The notes beneath the pieces were generated by a model. It was given only the letters and a program-made list of their open reading frames with translations. It searched no databases and was not told the origin of the DNA. From NCBI RefSeq assembly GCF_009881055.1, contig NZ_WXFG01000015.1, forward strand, positions 1 through 50,670: 50,670 bases of DNA. The letters run 5' to 3'. Below are positions 25,898 through 34,820 of this stretch, one piece after another. The stretch is from Peptoclostridium sp. GTDB lineage: Bacteria; Bacillota; Clostridia; Peptostreptococcales; Peptostreptococcaceae. A program made the position numbers and the translations under genes. Within the stretch, counting starts at the first letter, position 1, and every line of letters starts with the position of its first letter.

Positions 25898-27058
25898 TTA
25901 TATGATCTCAAGCACCATCTTTTCTATATTGTCAAGCTCGTCAGTTGAAGGAACAAATTGCTGCTTTATTTCTGCAACTACGTCGCAGCCCGCAAGCTCC
26001 AGCTCTGATTTGACAAGTCCTATGCTTTGTCCTCCCCAGCCAAAAGAACCGAAGGCTATAGCTTTTCTTCCTTTAGGCGCGAGTCCTTTCATATACGCCA
26101 GGAATGCCGCTACCGTAGGAAGCATGTTGTTGTTTAGCGTTGGCGAGCCCACGCATATATACTCCGCATCCATTATCTCCGTCATGACATCCGATATGTG
26201 GTTGTGCTCAAGATGCAGAAATCTTATAACATATCCCTTCTCCTCGAAGGCTGACTTTATGCGTGATGCCATGGCCTCAGTTGACTTCCACATGGAGTCG
26301 TATACTATAACAGCCTTTTTCGAGGTTCTGTTGGAAGCCCAGTCAGCATAGAGACTCACTATCTCGGGAATATGCTTACGCCAGATCATTCCGTGGCTTG
26401 TCGCAATCATTTCAATATCCAGCCCCTTGGCTGCTTCAAGCTCCTTTTGAACCTGCATTCCGTAGGGAAGCACTATGTTGGCATAATACTTTCTGGCCTC
26501 TTCCATGACTATGTCTATTGGATATTCGTCATCGAATCTTTCCGAGGATGCAAGATGCTGCCCGAACGAGTCGTTCGAGAATAGTATCTTCTCCTGCGGC
26601 ATGTAGCATACCATGTTGTCAGGCCAGTGCACCATAGGCGTGAGCAGGAATTCAAGGCTCCTCTTGCCAAGCTCAAGCTTGTCACCCGATTTTACGACCT
26701 TGAAGCTCCAATCCTTCTTGTAGTGGGCCCTAAGACCTTTTTCCCCGCTGGCGCATGTGATTATTGTTGCATTTTTTGCGATTTCCATCATTCTCGGAAG
26801 CGCGCCTGAGTGATCCATTTCAACGTGGTTTGAGACAATATAGTCTATGCTTGATGGATCAATTATGCTCGATATCCTGCTTATCATTTCATCTGCAAGG
26901 TAGCCCTTGACAGTGTCTATAAGTGTTATCTTTTCGTCCACTATCAGGTATGCATTATAGGTCGAACCTCTCTGAGTTGAATAACCATGGAAACTTCTAA
27001 GGTTCCAGTCGATGCCTCCTACCCAGTATATGCCTTCCTTTATGCTGACAGCTTTCAT
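25898..27058 (-). CDS. Flavodiiron protein (oxygen/nitric oxide reductase, FprA type)
   Basis: A 386-residue protein. The N-terminal metallo-beta-lactamase domain (1-250) carries the diiron ligands H78-x-E80-x-D82-H83 (NHVEMDHSG), H145 (MVHWPDN), D164 (SNDSFGQH) and H223 (TSHGMIW). A flavodoxin domain (about 253-386) follows with VIVYDSMWKSTEAMA as the FMN phosphate loop. There is no C-terminal rubredoxin, so electrons must come from a separate carrier. In anaerobes the family reduces O2 to water. ATG 27058 follows GGAGGTG. It is 18 bp after perR, which fits peroxide/oxygen-responsive control. Confidence 0.95.
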   Translation of the reverse strand: MKAVSIKEGIYWVGGIDWNLRSFHGYSTQRGSTYNAYLIVDEKITLIDTVKGYLADEMISRISSIIDPSSIDYIVSNHVEMDHSGALPRMMEIAKNATIITCASGEKGLRAHYKKDWSFKVVKSGDKLELGKRSLEFLLTPMVHWPDNMVCYMPQEKILFSNDSFGQHLASSERFDDEYPIDIVMEEARKYYANIVLPYGMQVQKELEAAKGLDIEMIATSHGMIWRKHIPEIVSLYADWASNRTSKKAVIVYDSMWKSTEAMASRIKSAFEEKGYVIRFLHLEHNHISDVMTEIMDAEYICVGSPTLNNNMLPTVAAFLAYMKGLAPKGRKAIAFGSFGWGGQSIGLVKSELELAGCDVVAEIKQQFVPSTDELDNIEKMVLEII

Positions 27059-27076
27059 AAGAACACCTCCGTAATT

Positions 27077-27502
27077 TTATTTTCTGCTCAGACAGTCTTT
27101 GCAGACGCCTTTGAAATAAAGATGCTTCTCTTCCACCTTGAAGCCCTCTATTCCGCTTACTCCGCTATCTTTAATTTCAAATTCGAAATCATATACATTT
27201 GAGCACTCCAGGCACTTGAAGTGCCCGTGGCTTGCTGCGTCGGCATCATATCTGCCCTCGTTCTCCTCTATTGTTATAAGCTGAGTTATGCCTTTTTCAA
27301 TAAAAAGGCTGAGCGTATTGTAAACTGTTGTCTTCGAGAGTGTCGGTATATGCGGCAAAAGTGACCTGTGAATTGTGTCGACCGTAGGATGGTTCTTGTT
27401 TTGCACTAGATATTCAAATATCTTTAGTCTTTGATATGAGGGCTTGACCCCGTTGTCCTTTAGATATTCGCCAAGGGTGTCTATGCTCATTTTGCTCTTC
27501 AT
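27077..27502 (-). CDS. perR: Fur-family regulator, probably PerR
   Basis: About 141 residues from ATG 27502, nine bases after AAGGAAG; an ATG three codons earlier touches the ribosome site. The winged helix includes HPTVDTIHRSLLPHIPTLSKTTVYNTL, the metal-sensing part has DADAASHGHFKCLECSNVYDF, and two CxxC pairs (CLEC and CKDC) form the structural zinc site. Residues RYDADAASHGHF, with an aspartate and several histidines, fit the PerR rather than the Fur pattern. A PerR-box-like palindrome lies upstream, suggesting autoregulation and control of the flavodiiron gene behind it. Fur or Zur function cannot be fully excluded. Confidence 0.88.
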   Translation of the reverse strand: MKSKMSIDTLGEYLKDNGVKPSYQRLKIFEYLVQNKNHPTVDTIHRSLLPHIPTLSKTTVYNTLSLFIEKGITQLITIEENEGRYDADAASHGHFKCLECSNVYDFEFEIKDSGVSGIEGFKVEEKHLYFKGVCKDCLSRK

Positions 27503-27545
27503 AATATCCATCTTCCTTTTTTATTGATAGCATCGATTTACACTT

Positions 27546-27560
27546 TTGTAACAATTACAA
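27546..27560 (-). promoter_or_regulatory. PerR-box-like operator upstream of perR
   Basis: TTGTAACAATTACAA has 6-bp inverted arms around a 3-base centre and matches the known PerR consensus TTATAATNATTATAA at 11 of 14 defined positions. It is 44 bp before the perR start, in the expected promoter position. Confidence 0.7.
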
Positions 27561-27629
27561 TTTTATTTTAATGTTTTATAGGCATGCTGTCAATATTGAG
27601 AAAATAGCATATTGCATGTTTATTGGCTG

Positions 27630-28376
27630 TTAAGGCTGAGTCGGCATCATATCTTCTATTTTCATCACCTTTACGTCATCCGGAAGCTTGAAGGTATCCT
27701 CGCCGAAGCTGCCTTCTTTTATGTTCTTTATTTTCATTGTGGACACGATCTTCCCATCGGCCTCAACTTCACTTTTTACGACAAGCCCCGTTTTTTCGTC
27801 TATCCACATCCTGCTTATTATATTTTGACCTGTGCTTTCATCCTTTAGTACAACCAGCTTGGCATTTCTGCCATCCACATCGTCATCCTTTATTTCCACG
27901 ACGCCATCCCAGTTGACATCATCGCTTGAGGTATTGATGTCGTAATCATCCTGCATGCTTTCAGACGAGGTTATGTCCTGTCTTATGGCTATGTTCTCAG
28001 CCGGATTATACATCAATATGTAGTCCTCCCCGGCTTCCTTTATGAGTACTGACATGACCTGTCCGCTCTGGTCGAGGGTCTCAGTCCGTATATTCTCGCC
28101 CTGCTGCCATGTTTTCATAGCCATTGCCGACTCCGGCATGCCGCTTCCGCCCTCCACAGTGACAGTATATTCATAGTATACGCCTTCTCCTGGGCTTCGC
28201 TTTGATACTAGCTGCTTCATTTCCTCCTTGAGCTGGTCGAGTGTTTTTTCGCTTTTCTGGCTTTCCTGGCTCTGATCTTGCTGTGCCTTCTCTCCGGTGT
28301 CTGTTTCCTTAGAGCAGCCTGCAAGCGATACTGCCATCGCACATATAAGAATTCCCAGATATATCAGCTTCTTCAT
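27630..28376 (-). CDS. Lipoprotein of unknown role, LolA/outer-membrane-lipoprotein-sorting-like
   Basis: A 248-residue exported lipoprotein: signal peptide MKKLIYLGILICAMAVSLAG with the lipobox LAGC (Cys21), then a Gln/Ser/Glu-rich linker (about 22-55). The body (60-240) is beta-strand rich, with features of the LolA-like half-barrel found in Gram-positive lipoproteins (EYTVTVEGG, TWQQGENIRTE, SRMWIDEKTGLVVKSEVE). A basic role could be binding a hydrophobic ligand or sensing, but no specific function can be named. ATG 28376 follows GGGAGG. It diverges from the second HD-GYP gene. Confidence 0.85.
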   Translation of the reverse strand: MKKLIYLGILICAMAVSLAGCSKETDTGEKAQQDQSQESQKSEKTLDQLKEEMKQLVSKRSPGEGVYYEYTVTVEGGSGMPESAMAMKTWQQGENIRTETLDQSGQVMSVLIKEAGEDYILMYNPAENIAIRQDITSSESMQDDYDINTSSDDVNWDGVVEIKDDDVDGRNAKLVVLKDESTGQNIISRMWIDEKTGLVVKSEVEADGKIVSTMKIKNIKEGSFGEDTFKLPDDVKVMKIEDMMPTQP

Positions 28377-28582
28377 TTTTCCAACCTCCCTGATTTGATT
28401 TTTTTGTCAAAATGACTCTGATGCGGAAATCGCTATAGTATTTAATACCCTATAATGCGCCCATTATGTTTTAAAATCTATAAATTTGCAGAATAAATGT
28501 TGGCTATATGTACTTTTATTTTCTCACCGTCCATAGTATCATAGTTACATACAAATATATGTTTACTCAGGAGGGACGTCTT

Positions 28583-29686
28583 TTGTCAATAATTCAAAGC
28601 GACAACAAATTGATAATAAGCACGGACGACCTTCGCGAGGGAATGATTCTGGCGCAGGAGATAATCGACCATCGCGGCGTTCGCATACTTGCTCCGGGTA
28701 CAGTAATGTCTGAAGCTATAATACAAAAGCTTCAAATCAGTTCAAACACAGATTCAGTATTCGTATACAAGCCCGATGACATGGCGGGACACCTTAGCCT
28801 CAGCACACAGAGCACTTCAAGTCAAGCGCCATCAAACGCCGAAAAGCGTATTGAAGAACTTGTGGATTTGGCTTCAGAGCAGCTCAAGAACAAAATATTT
28901 GCGGCCGACTCAGAAAAGCTAATAAACGTGGTTCACCTCAACAGGATAACCGAGCTCATAGTGGAAACTGCTTTTAATACAGGCGAGCTGATAAGCTACA
29001 TAATGAAAATCCGCGAACACAAGGATACCCTCTACAAGCATTCAATAAACGTCGCTGCGCTCAGCTGCATGCTCGGCAAATGGCTGGGGTACGACAACGC
29101 CACGCTCAACATACTCACCCGAACGGCTATGCTTCACGACATAGGCAAGACGCGCATAGACAGCCGCATACTAGACAAGCCCTCCAAGCTTTCCGATTGG
29201 GAATTCAATCTCGTAAAGAAGCACTCAGAAATTGGCTACAAGATGATACGCAAGATTAACTATATGAGCGAAAGCGTCAGCCTGGGCGTGCTTATGCACC
29301 ACGAGAAGGAGGACGGCTCCGGCTATCCGCTAGGCTTGTACGGTTATCAGATACATCCATTTGCAAAGGTCATAGCAATAGCCGACATATTCGACGCCCT
29401 CACATCTAAGAGGGTCTACCACAGGAGAACCTCTCCGCTTAGCGTGCTTGAAATATTTCAGAGGAAGTCTTACGAGAAGCTGGATGTAAAATGCACCATG
29501 AATTTTGTAAAGAACATATCAAGCTTTTACGAAGGCGCGGATGTGGTTTTAAATACGGGAGAGCACGCAAAGATAGTGAAGATGAACCTCAACAACATAT
29601 CAAGGCCGCTCATACTCGTAGGCTCTGATTTTATCGACCTTGAAAAATCAAACACACTGCAGATTGACGACATACTACCAAAATAA
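28583..29686 (+). CDS. HD-GYP domain protein, probable c-di-GMP phosphodiesterase, copy 2
   Basis: About 367 residues from TTG 28583, which follows AGGAGG by nine bases; longer in-frame starts would add a hydrophobic, unrelated leader without a ribosome site. Same plan as the protein at 16340: N-terminal module (STDDLREGMILAQEIIDHRG), linker, then the HD-GYP domain with H185-D186 in MLHDIGK, KKHSEIGY, HHEKEDGSGYP (239-249) and ADIFDALTSKRVY, and a C-terminal GEHAKIVKMNLNNISRPLIL segment. All hydrolytic residues are present. It is single, between its own upstream region and a terminator. Confidence 0.92.
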   Translation: MSIIQSDNKLIISTDDLREGMILAQEIIDHRGVRILAPGTVMSEAIIQKLQISSNTDSVFVYKPDDMAGHLSLSTQSTSSQAPSNAEKRIEELVDLASEQLKNKIFAADSEKLINVVHLNRITELIVETAFNTGELISYIMKIREHKDTLYKHSINVAALSCMLGKWLGYDNATLNILTRTAMLHDIGKTRIDSRILDKPSKLSDWEFNLVKKHSEIGYKMIRKINYMSESVSLGVLMHHEKEDGSGYPLGLYGYQIHPFAKVIAIADIFDALTSKRVYHRRTSPLSVLEIFQRKSYEKLDVKCTMNFVKNISSFYEGADVVLNTGEHAKIVKMNLNNISRPLILVGSDFIDLEKSNTLQIDDILPK

Positions 29687-29729
29687 AAAGCGACTGGAAA
29701 ATCAGCATATAATTTTCAAGTCGCTTTTG
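29686..29729. terminator. Bidirectional terminator between HD-GYP copy 2 and the ABC importer
   Basis: AAAAGCGACT (29686-29695) pairs with AGTCGCTTTT (29719-29728), with a GAAAAT/ATTTTC inner stem. Converging genes on both sides can use it. Confidence 0.88.
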
Positions 29730-29747
29730 TTGTTCTATTTTTTTGTT

Positions 29748-30458
29748 CTAATCCTGCATCATTCTTTTGAGAAATGCCTGCACTCTCGGATGATCCGGAT
29801 TTTCAAACATGTCCTTGGGAGTGCCCTCTTCTACTATTTTTCCCTTGTCCATGAAAATGACTCTGTCTGAAATCTCTCTGGCAAAAGCCATCTCGTGCGT
29901 CACTATTACCATAGTCATATGCTCTGCTGCCAGCTTTTTGATTACGCCGAGCACCTCGCCTACAAGCTCAGGGTCAAGAGCTGAGGTGGGCTCGTCAAAT
30001 AGTATTATCTCCGGCTTCATTGCAAGAGCCCTTGCTATTGCAACCCTTTGCTTTTGTCCGCCGGAAAGCTGTCCCGGGTATGCGTCAGCCTTGTCCTGGA
30101 GCCCCACATCCGAAAGCATCCTTAAGGCCAGCTCGCGAGCCTCTTTTTTGCCCATCTTTTTGACTATTACAGGAGCCTCCATTACATTTTCAATGGCGCT
30201 CATATGCGGAAACAAGTTGAAGTTCTGGAAAACCATCCCCAGCTTGCTGCAATTGTGCTTGCTCAGCTGGTCACCGTCTATTCTTATTACGCCTTCGTCT
30301 ATCTCCTCTATCTTATTGAGACATCTAAGCAGGGTGCTTTTTCCAGATCCGGAAGGACCTATCACCGATATTATCTCGCCTTTTTTCACATTGAGGCTCA
30401 CGCCGTCAAGCACTGTGAAATCGTCAAATTTTTTTACTATGTCAATAGCGTCTATCAT
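29748..30458 (-). CDS. Polar amino acid ABC transporter ATP-binding protein
   Basis: A 236-residue ABC ATPase: Walker [10 protein letters not shown] (33-41), Q-loop [11 protein letters not shown], signature [15 protein letters not shown], Walker [16 protein letters not shown] and the H-loop VIVTHEM. The [13 protein letters not shown] stretch and the size are those of the GlnQ/ArtP-type subfamily for polar amino acids. It is the last gene of the importer, 15 bp after the permease. The amino acid cannot be fixed from the ATPase. Confidence 0.95.
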   Translation of the reverse strand: MIDAIDIVKKFDDFTVLDGVSLNVKKGEIISVIGPSGSGKSTLLRCLNKIEEIDEGVIRIDGDQLSKHNCSKLGMVFQNFNLFPHMSAIENVMEAPVIVKKMGKKEARELALRMLSDVGLQDKADAYPGQLSGGQKQRVAIARALAMKPEIILFDEPTSALDPELVGEVLGVIKKLAAEHMTMVIVTHEMAFAREISDRVIFMDKGKIVEEGTPKDMFENPDHPRVQAFLKRMMQD

Positions 30459-30473
30459 TAATTTACCTCCCGA

Positions 30474-31112
30474 CTAGTACACAGTATATTTTTGCTCTAT
30501 CTTCTTGAACACAATGACTATAACCCAGCTCATTGCAAGATAGAAAAGTGCGGCGATTACGAACGGTATTATCGTAAAGTCCCTCGTGAGCACCTCTTTT
30601 GCCGACCTGAGAAGATCTGCCATGCCTATTGCTGCAACAAGCGCAGTGTCCTTTACAAGGGTTATGGCTTCGTTGCAGGTTGGAGGAAGCACTCTCCTTA
30701 TCGCCTGCGGAATCACTACCCTTCTCATTGTCTGAACATAGTTCATTCCCAGCGAGTGCGCGGCTTCGTACTGACCCTTGTCTATAGACTCTATGCCCGC
30801 CCTGAATATCTCAGTCAGATATGCCGCATAGTTCACTATGAATGTAAGTGCGGCCGCCATGAAAGGCGTCATAGTTATTCCGAGTATCGGAAGCCCGTAG
30901 TATGCAAAAAACAGCTGCAGGAGAAGCGGCGTTCCCCGGAATATCCAGGTGTATGCCTCAAGGACTATTTTAAGCGTTTTGTGCTTTGAAACCTTGCCCA
31001 GGGCAAAAAATATTGCCAGCGGCACGCTGAATATGGCCGTCACTGCATAGATTTTAAGGCTCACTACAGTACCCTTGAGAATATAAAGTGTAGTATTGAT
31101 TATGTATTCCAT
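30474..31112 (-). CDS. Polar amino acid ABC transporter permease
   Basis: A 212-residue inner-membrane permease with about five helices, the HEQM-type N-terminal pattern TLYILKGTVVSLKIY, RGTPLLLQLFFAYYGLP, and the coupling-helix segment EAAHSLGMNYVQTMRRVVIPQAIRRVLPPT that contacts the ATPase. It is of the His/Glu/Gln/Arg permease family. ATG 31112 follows GGAGGACT. A hairpin separates it from the upstream binding-protein gene, allowing that gene to be made in excess. Confidence 0.94.
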   Translation of the reverse strand: MEYIINTTLYILKGTVVSLKIYAVTAIFSVPLAIFFALGKVSKHKTLKIVLEAYTWIFRGTPLLLQLFFAYYGLPILGITMTPFMAAALTFIVNYAAYLTEIFRAGIESIDKGQYEAAHSLGMNYVQTMRRVVIPQAIRRVLPPTCNEAITLVKDTALVAAIGMADLLRSAKEVLTRDFTIIPFVIAALFYLAMSWVIVIVFKKIEQKYTVY

Positions 31113-31204
31113 ATGAGTCCTCCAAAAAACTTATTGTGCGTTATCGCTTTACCACATTAAATCTTACCATAAATGCATGCTATTTACTAACCGAAAATTC
31201 AAAA

Positions 31205-31233
31205 GACAGGCTATGCCTATGACATTGCCTGCC
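31205..31233 (-). terminator. Leaky hairpin between binding-protein and permease genes
   Basis: Minus strand GGCAGGC pairs with GCCTGTC (one G-U pair), followed by TTTTGAATTTT. Partial termination or 3'-end protection would raise binding protein over permease. Confidence 0.55.
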
Positions 31234-31245
31234 TTGATGTATATA

Positions 31246-32058
31246 CTATTTTACTATGTCTTCTCCGAACCACTTTTTAGATATCTCTGCAGCAGTTCCG
31301 TCTTCCTTCATTTCGCTAAGTACTTTGTCAAGCTCCGCAAGGAATGCCTTGTCTTCCTGCCTTACTCCGACTCCGTATGATTCTTTTCCTAGGTCCTCTT
31401 CAAGCACCCTGTAAGTGTCTCCCGCGTTGTTTGAGGATATGTAGTATCTTCCAACAACCGCATCCATTACAACTGCGTCAACCCTTCCAGCCTTAAGGTC
31501 AAGCAGAGCCTCTACGTTGTTTGAATACTTCTTAACTTCGCTCAGCTTTCCTGCAAAGTCGGCATTGTTGTCAAGCGCTGCCTGGGCTGTGCTTCCGAGC
31601 TGTATGCCCACAATCTTGCCTTCAAAGTCTGCCTTAGCGTTGTACTGCGAACCTGTTTGAACTATTATTATCTGGCTGTTGCTAAGATAAGGAGCTGTAA
31701 AGCCTATCTGCTCTTTTCTCTCGTCAGTTATTGTAAGTCCGTTCCATATTACGTCTATTTCCTTGTTTTTGAGGCTTAGTATTATTCCGTCCCAGTCAAC
31801 AGGCTTGAAAACCACGTTTACGCCCATTCTCTTGCCGGCCTCCTTGGCCAGGTCTATGTCGAAACCAACTATCTCTCCTGCCTCATCTCTAAAGCCCATC
31901 GGCGGGAAGCTGTCGTCAAGGCCTACTATTATTTCACCCTTTTCCTTGATAGTCTCAAGCGACTTGTCTTCCGTCTCCTGAGTTTTGCCGCAGCCCGTGA
32001 AAATCACTCCCGTGATTGCAATTATAAGTGCCAATAAAACAGATAATTTTTTTTTCAT
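31246..32058 (-). CDS. Polar amino acid ABC transporter substrate-binding lipoprotein
   Basis: A 270-residue lipoprotein: signal peptide with lipobox FTGC (Cys23), then the SBP_bac_3 fold starting LETIKEKGEIIVGLDDSFPPMGFRD, with FDIDLAKEAGKRMG, WDGIILSLKNKEIDVIWNGLTIT and the second lobe VGIQLGSTAQAALD. It captures an amino acid outside the cell and gives it to the permease. The aspartate-containing DDSFPP and RKEQIGFTAPY positions belong to the ligand site, but the ligand cannot be read off reliably. It is first in the three-gene operon and has a good promoter. Confidence 0.94.
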   Translation of the reverse strand: MKKKLSVLLALIIAITGVIFTGCGKTQETEDKSLETIKEKGEIIVGLDDSFPPMGFRDEAGEIVGFDIDLAKEAGKRMGVNVVFKPVDWDGIILSLKNKEIDVIWNGLTITDERKEQIGFTAPYLSNSQIIIVQTGSQYNAKADFEGKIVGIQLGSTAQAALDNNADFAGKLSEVKKYSNNVEALLDLKAGRVDAVVMDAVVGRYYISSNNAGDTYRVLEEDLGKESYGVGVRQEDKAFLAELDKVLSEMKEDGTAAEISKKWFGEDIVK

Positions 32059-32089
32059 TCTAGCAGTCCTCCTTGTTTGTTTGCGTTTT

Positions 32090-32148
32090 ATAAGTCTGGG
32101 CTTGTCTGCCCCGACTTATATTATACTTTCTTACTTTATCAAAGTAAA
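32090..32148 (-). promoter_or_regulatory. Promoter of the amino acid importer with palindrome over the start point
   Basis: Minus strand TTTACT (32148-32143) and TATAAT (32125-32120) are 17 bp apart. The interrupted palindrome ATAAGTC-GGGGC-AGACAA-GCCC-A-GACTTAT (32119-32090) follows at once and covers the expected transcription start near 32113, so it may be a repressor operator or a 5' hairpin. Confidence 0.65.
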
Positions 32149-32179
32149 GCAGAAAAGCAAAAATATATGTTTTCTTCAT

Positions 32180-32210
32180 AAAAAAAGCCCCGCCATTTGC
32201 CAGCAGGGCC
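32180..32210 (-). terminator. Terminator of the PP2C phosphatase gene
   Basis: Minus strand GCCCTGC pairs with GCGGGGC (one G-U pair), followed by seven T. Confidence 0.85.
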
Positions 32211-32216
32211 TGTAAT

Positions 32217-33581
32217 CTAGTATTCTCTATGGATTGCAAGAAATGCGATGTCGTCTCCGAATCTGCTCTTCCTGCTGTGTCTTGACATCTCAAGCAGCAT
32301 TATCTTGAACTGCTCTTCCAGGCTCATGTCCTTATTCCTTACGAACATGCTCTTGAGCCTTTCGATTCCCATTTCCTCTCCCAGGGCATTCCTCTCCTCG
32401 ACGGCTCCGTCAGTGAGGAGTATGAAGCTGTCGCCACTTTCAAGGTAGATTTCCCTGTCCTCATAGTCAAAGTCGAACAGGTCAAGCCCAAGGCCGTTTA
32501 TCGGGAGTCCTGAAATTTCATATGTGCCCACAGTCCTCTCAAAGCCCTTGACGTGCATAGGCGGCACATTGTGTCCGGCATTCGATATTGTGAGCGTATG
32601 GCTTTCAATATCTATAACGCCTATAAATATACCTATATACATTTCCTCGTCCATTTCTATATCAAGGAATCTCTTTTGAAGCTTCTTGAGCACCTTGGAA
32701 GGAACAAGTCGCTCTCCCTTTTTCTCATAGTACTTCACAAGCCCTTTTAGTGTCTGCTTGAGAAACACAGTAAGCAGGGAAGCCCCCACGCCGTGACCGG
32801 ATATGTCCGCCATGTAGAACACTATGCTGTTTTCGTCATTGCACTCTATGACATCGTAAAAGTCACCGCCCAGATAGTATGACGGCTTGTAATTTCTGTA
32901 GAAGGTGTAGTCACCGAAATTTATGTAGCCCGATGGCAGTATTTTCTTTTGTATCTTTTGAGCAAGCTTGAGCTCCCTCCTGCTATTTTTGTTCTGCTCT
33001 AGTATTATCTTTTTCTCCTCGTTTATTATGGCGTTCTTTTCAAGCATTACCTGTTTTTCGCTCATGACCTCTTCGAGGAGTATCTGGTTTTTCATTACCA
33101 GCCCGCATATTGGACCGTAGCGCTTGAGTATTTCTATCTTATGGGGTTCGAGCTCATCAAGGCTGTCAAGCTCGAATCTCATACCGGCTATGTTTTCTCC
33201 TATGTACTTTATAGGCATTACAATGCTGGCAGGAGTCTCATTTATTACGTAGACCTTCTCCACATATAGGAAAAAATAGTCCTTTCCAAGCTCGGTGCGC
33301 ATGAGGTTTATCTTTTTTGTCTCCCCGTCCTCATAGATATACCTCGCATAAAGCCCCTCCATTGATTCCTTCCTTATAAGCATAGTTCTCTTTGCCCCGA
33401 GAAGTTCAGAAAGGTGTTTTATTACAAGCCTAGTGACCTTCTCTATGCCCTTGGTCTTAAGCAGCAGCTCCAAGAACTCTATGAGAAGCAGAACAGTATC
33501 GTTTTCCATATGGAGTTTTTCTACAGCACCTTTCAGATATTTGTTCTCCTCTAAAATGAATTGCGAATACTGCTCGTTCAA
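32217..33581 (-). CDS. PP2C-type (SpoIIE/RsbU) serine phosphatase with N-terminal GAF-like sensor
   Basis: A 454-residue protein. Residues 1-30 are a helix, about 35-180 look like a GAF-type sensor, 185-222 are a coiled coil (KQVMLEKNAIINEEKKIILE), and 225-454 are a SpoIIE/RsbU phosphatase: LAQKIQKKILP, GGDFYDV, MADISGHGVGASLLT, TISNAGHNVPP, LLTDGAVEERN and FGDDIAFLAI. The metal-binding aspartates in GGDFYD, MADISGHG and GDD are kept. The family dephosphorylates anti-anti-sigma factors; no partner gene is nearby. The start is TTG 33581 with a weak ribosome site, so the N-terminus is less certain. Confidence 0.9.
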   Translation of the reverse strand: MNEQYSQFILEENKYLKGAVEKLHMENDTVLLLIEFLELLLKTKGIEKVTRLVIKHLSELLGAKRTMLIRKESMEGLYARYIYEDGETKKINLMRTELGKDYFFLYVEKVYVINETPASIVMPIKYIGENIAGMRFELDSLDELEPHKIEILKRYGPICGLVMKNQILLEEVMSEKQVMLEKNAIINEEKKIILEQNKNSRRELKLAQKIQKKILPSGYINFGDYTFYRNYKPSYYLGGDFYDVIECNDENSIVFYMADISGHGVGASLLTVFLKQTLKGLVKYYEKKGERLVPSKVLKKLQKRFLDIEMDEEMYIGIFIGVIDIESHTLTISNAGHNVPPMHVKGFERTVGTYEISGLPINGLGLDLFDFDYEDREIYLESGDSFILLTDGAVEERNALGEEMGIERLKSMFVRNKDMSLEEQFKIMLLEMSRHSRKSRFGDDIAFLAIHREY

Positions 33582-33850
33582 CCCGAATCACATCCCAAAA
33601 CTATTTTTGTGTATAACGGATAATAATCTCAATAAATCCCCATGTTTTTATTTTTATCTATGTATAATTACTATTCTACCAGACTTTTGGGCAATGCCCA
33701 ATAACAATATCGCTGTTATTTCGAATTAACCGGAAAAATTTTATATATCCTTGATGCTGAATTTATTCTGATTTTGGAGTATCATATTATAGTGGCTAGT
33801 GATGGCTCAAGTTCACAAGCATAACATTTTAAGAAAAGAAGGTATATTTC

Positions 33851-34717
33851 ATGAAAAAAGGCTATATCTATATTATATTGTGCGCTTTCATATTCAGCAC
33901 AATGGAGCTTGCCGGCAAGCTCGTAGCCGGCTCACTGAGTCCCATACAGGTTACGTTTATGAGGTTTTTGATAGGTGCTGTAATGCTGCTTCCCCTTGCT
34001 GCCACTGATTTGCGAAGGAAAAGCATAAAGCTTGAACTGGGCGATTACGTTTATTTTTTTGTTCTCGGTTCGCTTTGCATACCCATATCAATGGTGCTCC
34101 ACCAGCTGTCAGTAGTCCATACTCAGGCCTCAACGGCTGCTATAGTTTTCAGCATAAATCCGCTGTTTACGCTGCCGTTTGCTTTTTTCATACTGGGTGA
34201 AAAGATAGAAAAAAAAATGGTAACGGCACTTTCTGTAAGCCTTGCGGGCGTAGTTTGCATATTCAATCCCTTTGCCGTAAGCTATGACATACGGGGTATA
34301 CTTCTCGCTCTGGCATCCGCTCTGACATTCGCGCTCTACACAGTGCTGAGCAAATCGAGGCTCTCAAAATACGGCGGCTTCATATTCAATTTCTTCACTT
34401 TTGCAGCCGGTGAGATAGTTCTTTTTGCAGTACTCTTTGCAAACGGCACTCCTGTTTTTTCGAGCATCACACCAGAGAGCCTTCCCGTTATCATATACAT
34501 GGGGATTGTGATAACCGGCCTTGGATACATATTCTTCTTGGAGGCCATAAAGCTGACCTCCCCAGTTACGGCATCCTCTGTGTTTTTTATAAAACCTGCG
34601 CTTGCTCCGTTGCTTTCCATGGCTTTCCTGGGCGAGCGCATATCGCTCAACGTGGCCATCGGAATGCTTCTCATAGTATCAGGCTCTGTTATGAGCTACA
34701 GGGCCAGGGCCAGATAG
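33851..34717 (+). CDS. DMT superfamily permease (EamA family)
   Basis: A 288-residue membrane protein with ten hydrophobic helices in two EamA repeats (about 5-135 and 148-285), including GELAGKLV-like first-helix residues, VTFMRFLIGAV, HQLSVVHTQASTAAIVFSINPLFT and the second-repeat SVFFIKPALAPLLSMAFLGE. The family exports or exchanges amino acids and other metabolites; the substrate is unknown. ATG 33851 follows GAAGG. It diverges from the phosphatase gene and precedes the PHP gene by about 100 bp without a terminator. Confidence 0.9.
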   Translation: MKKGYIYIILCAFIFSTMELAGKLVAGSLSPIQVTFMRFLIGAVMLLPLAATDLRRKSIKLELGDYVYFFVLGSLCIPISMVLHQLSVVHTQASTAAIVFSINPLFTLPFAFFILGEKIEKKMVTALSVSLAGVVCIFNPFAVSYDIRGILLALASALTFALYTVLSKSRLSKYGGFIFNFFTFAAGEIVLFAVLFANGTPVFSSITPESLPVIIYMGIVITGLGYIFFLEAIKLTSPVTASSVFFIKPALAPLLSMAFLGERISLNVAIGMLLIVSGSVMSYRARAR

Positions 34718-34820
34718 AGCTCTTTAGGCTGTATATTCATTTATATTCATGTGTCAACATGTGAAATAACGCCTTTTGGGTGTTAATCTATAAAAATAAA
34801 CATAGAGGGGGTTGATTGTT

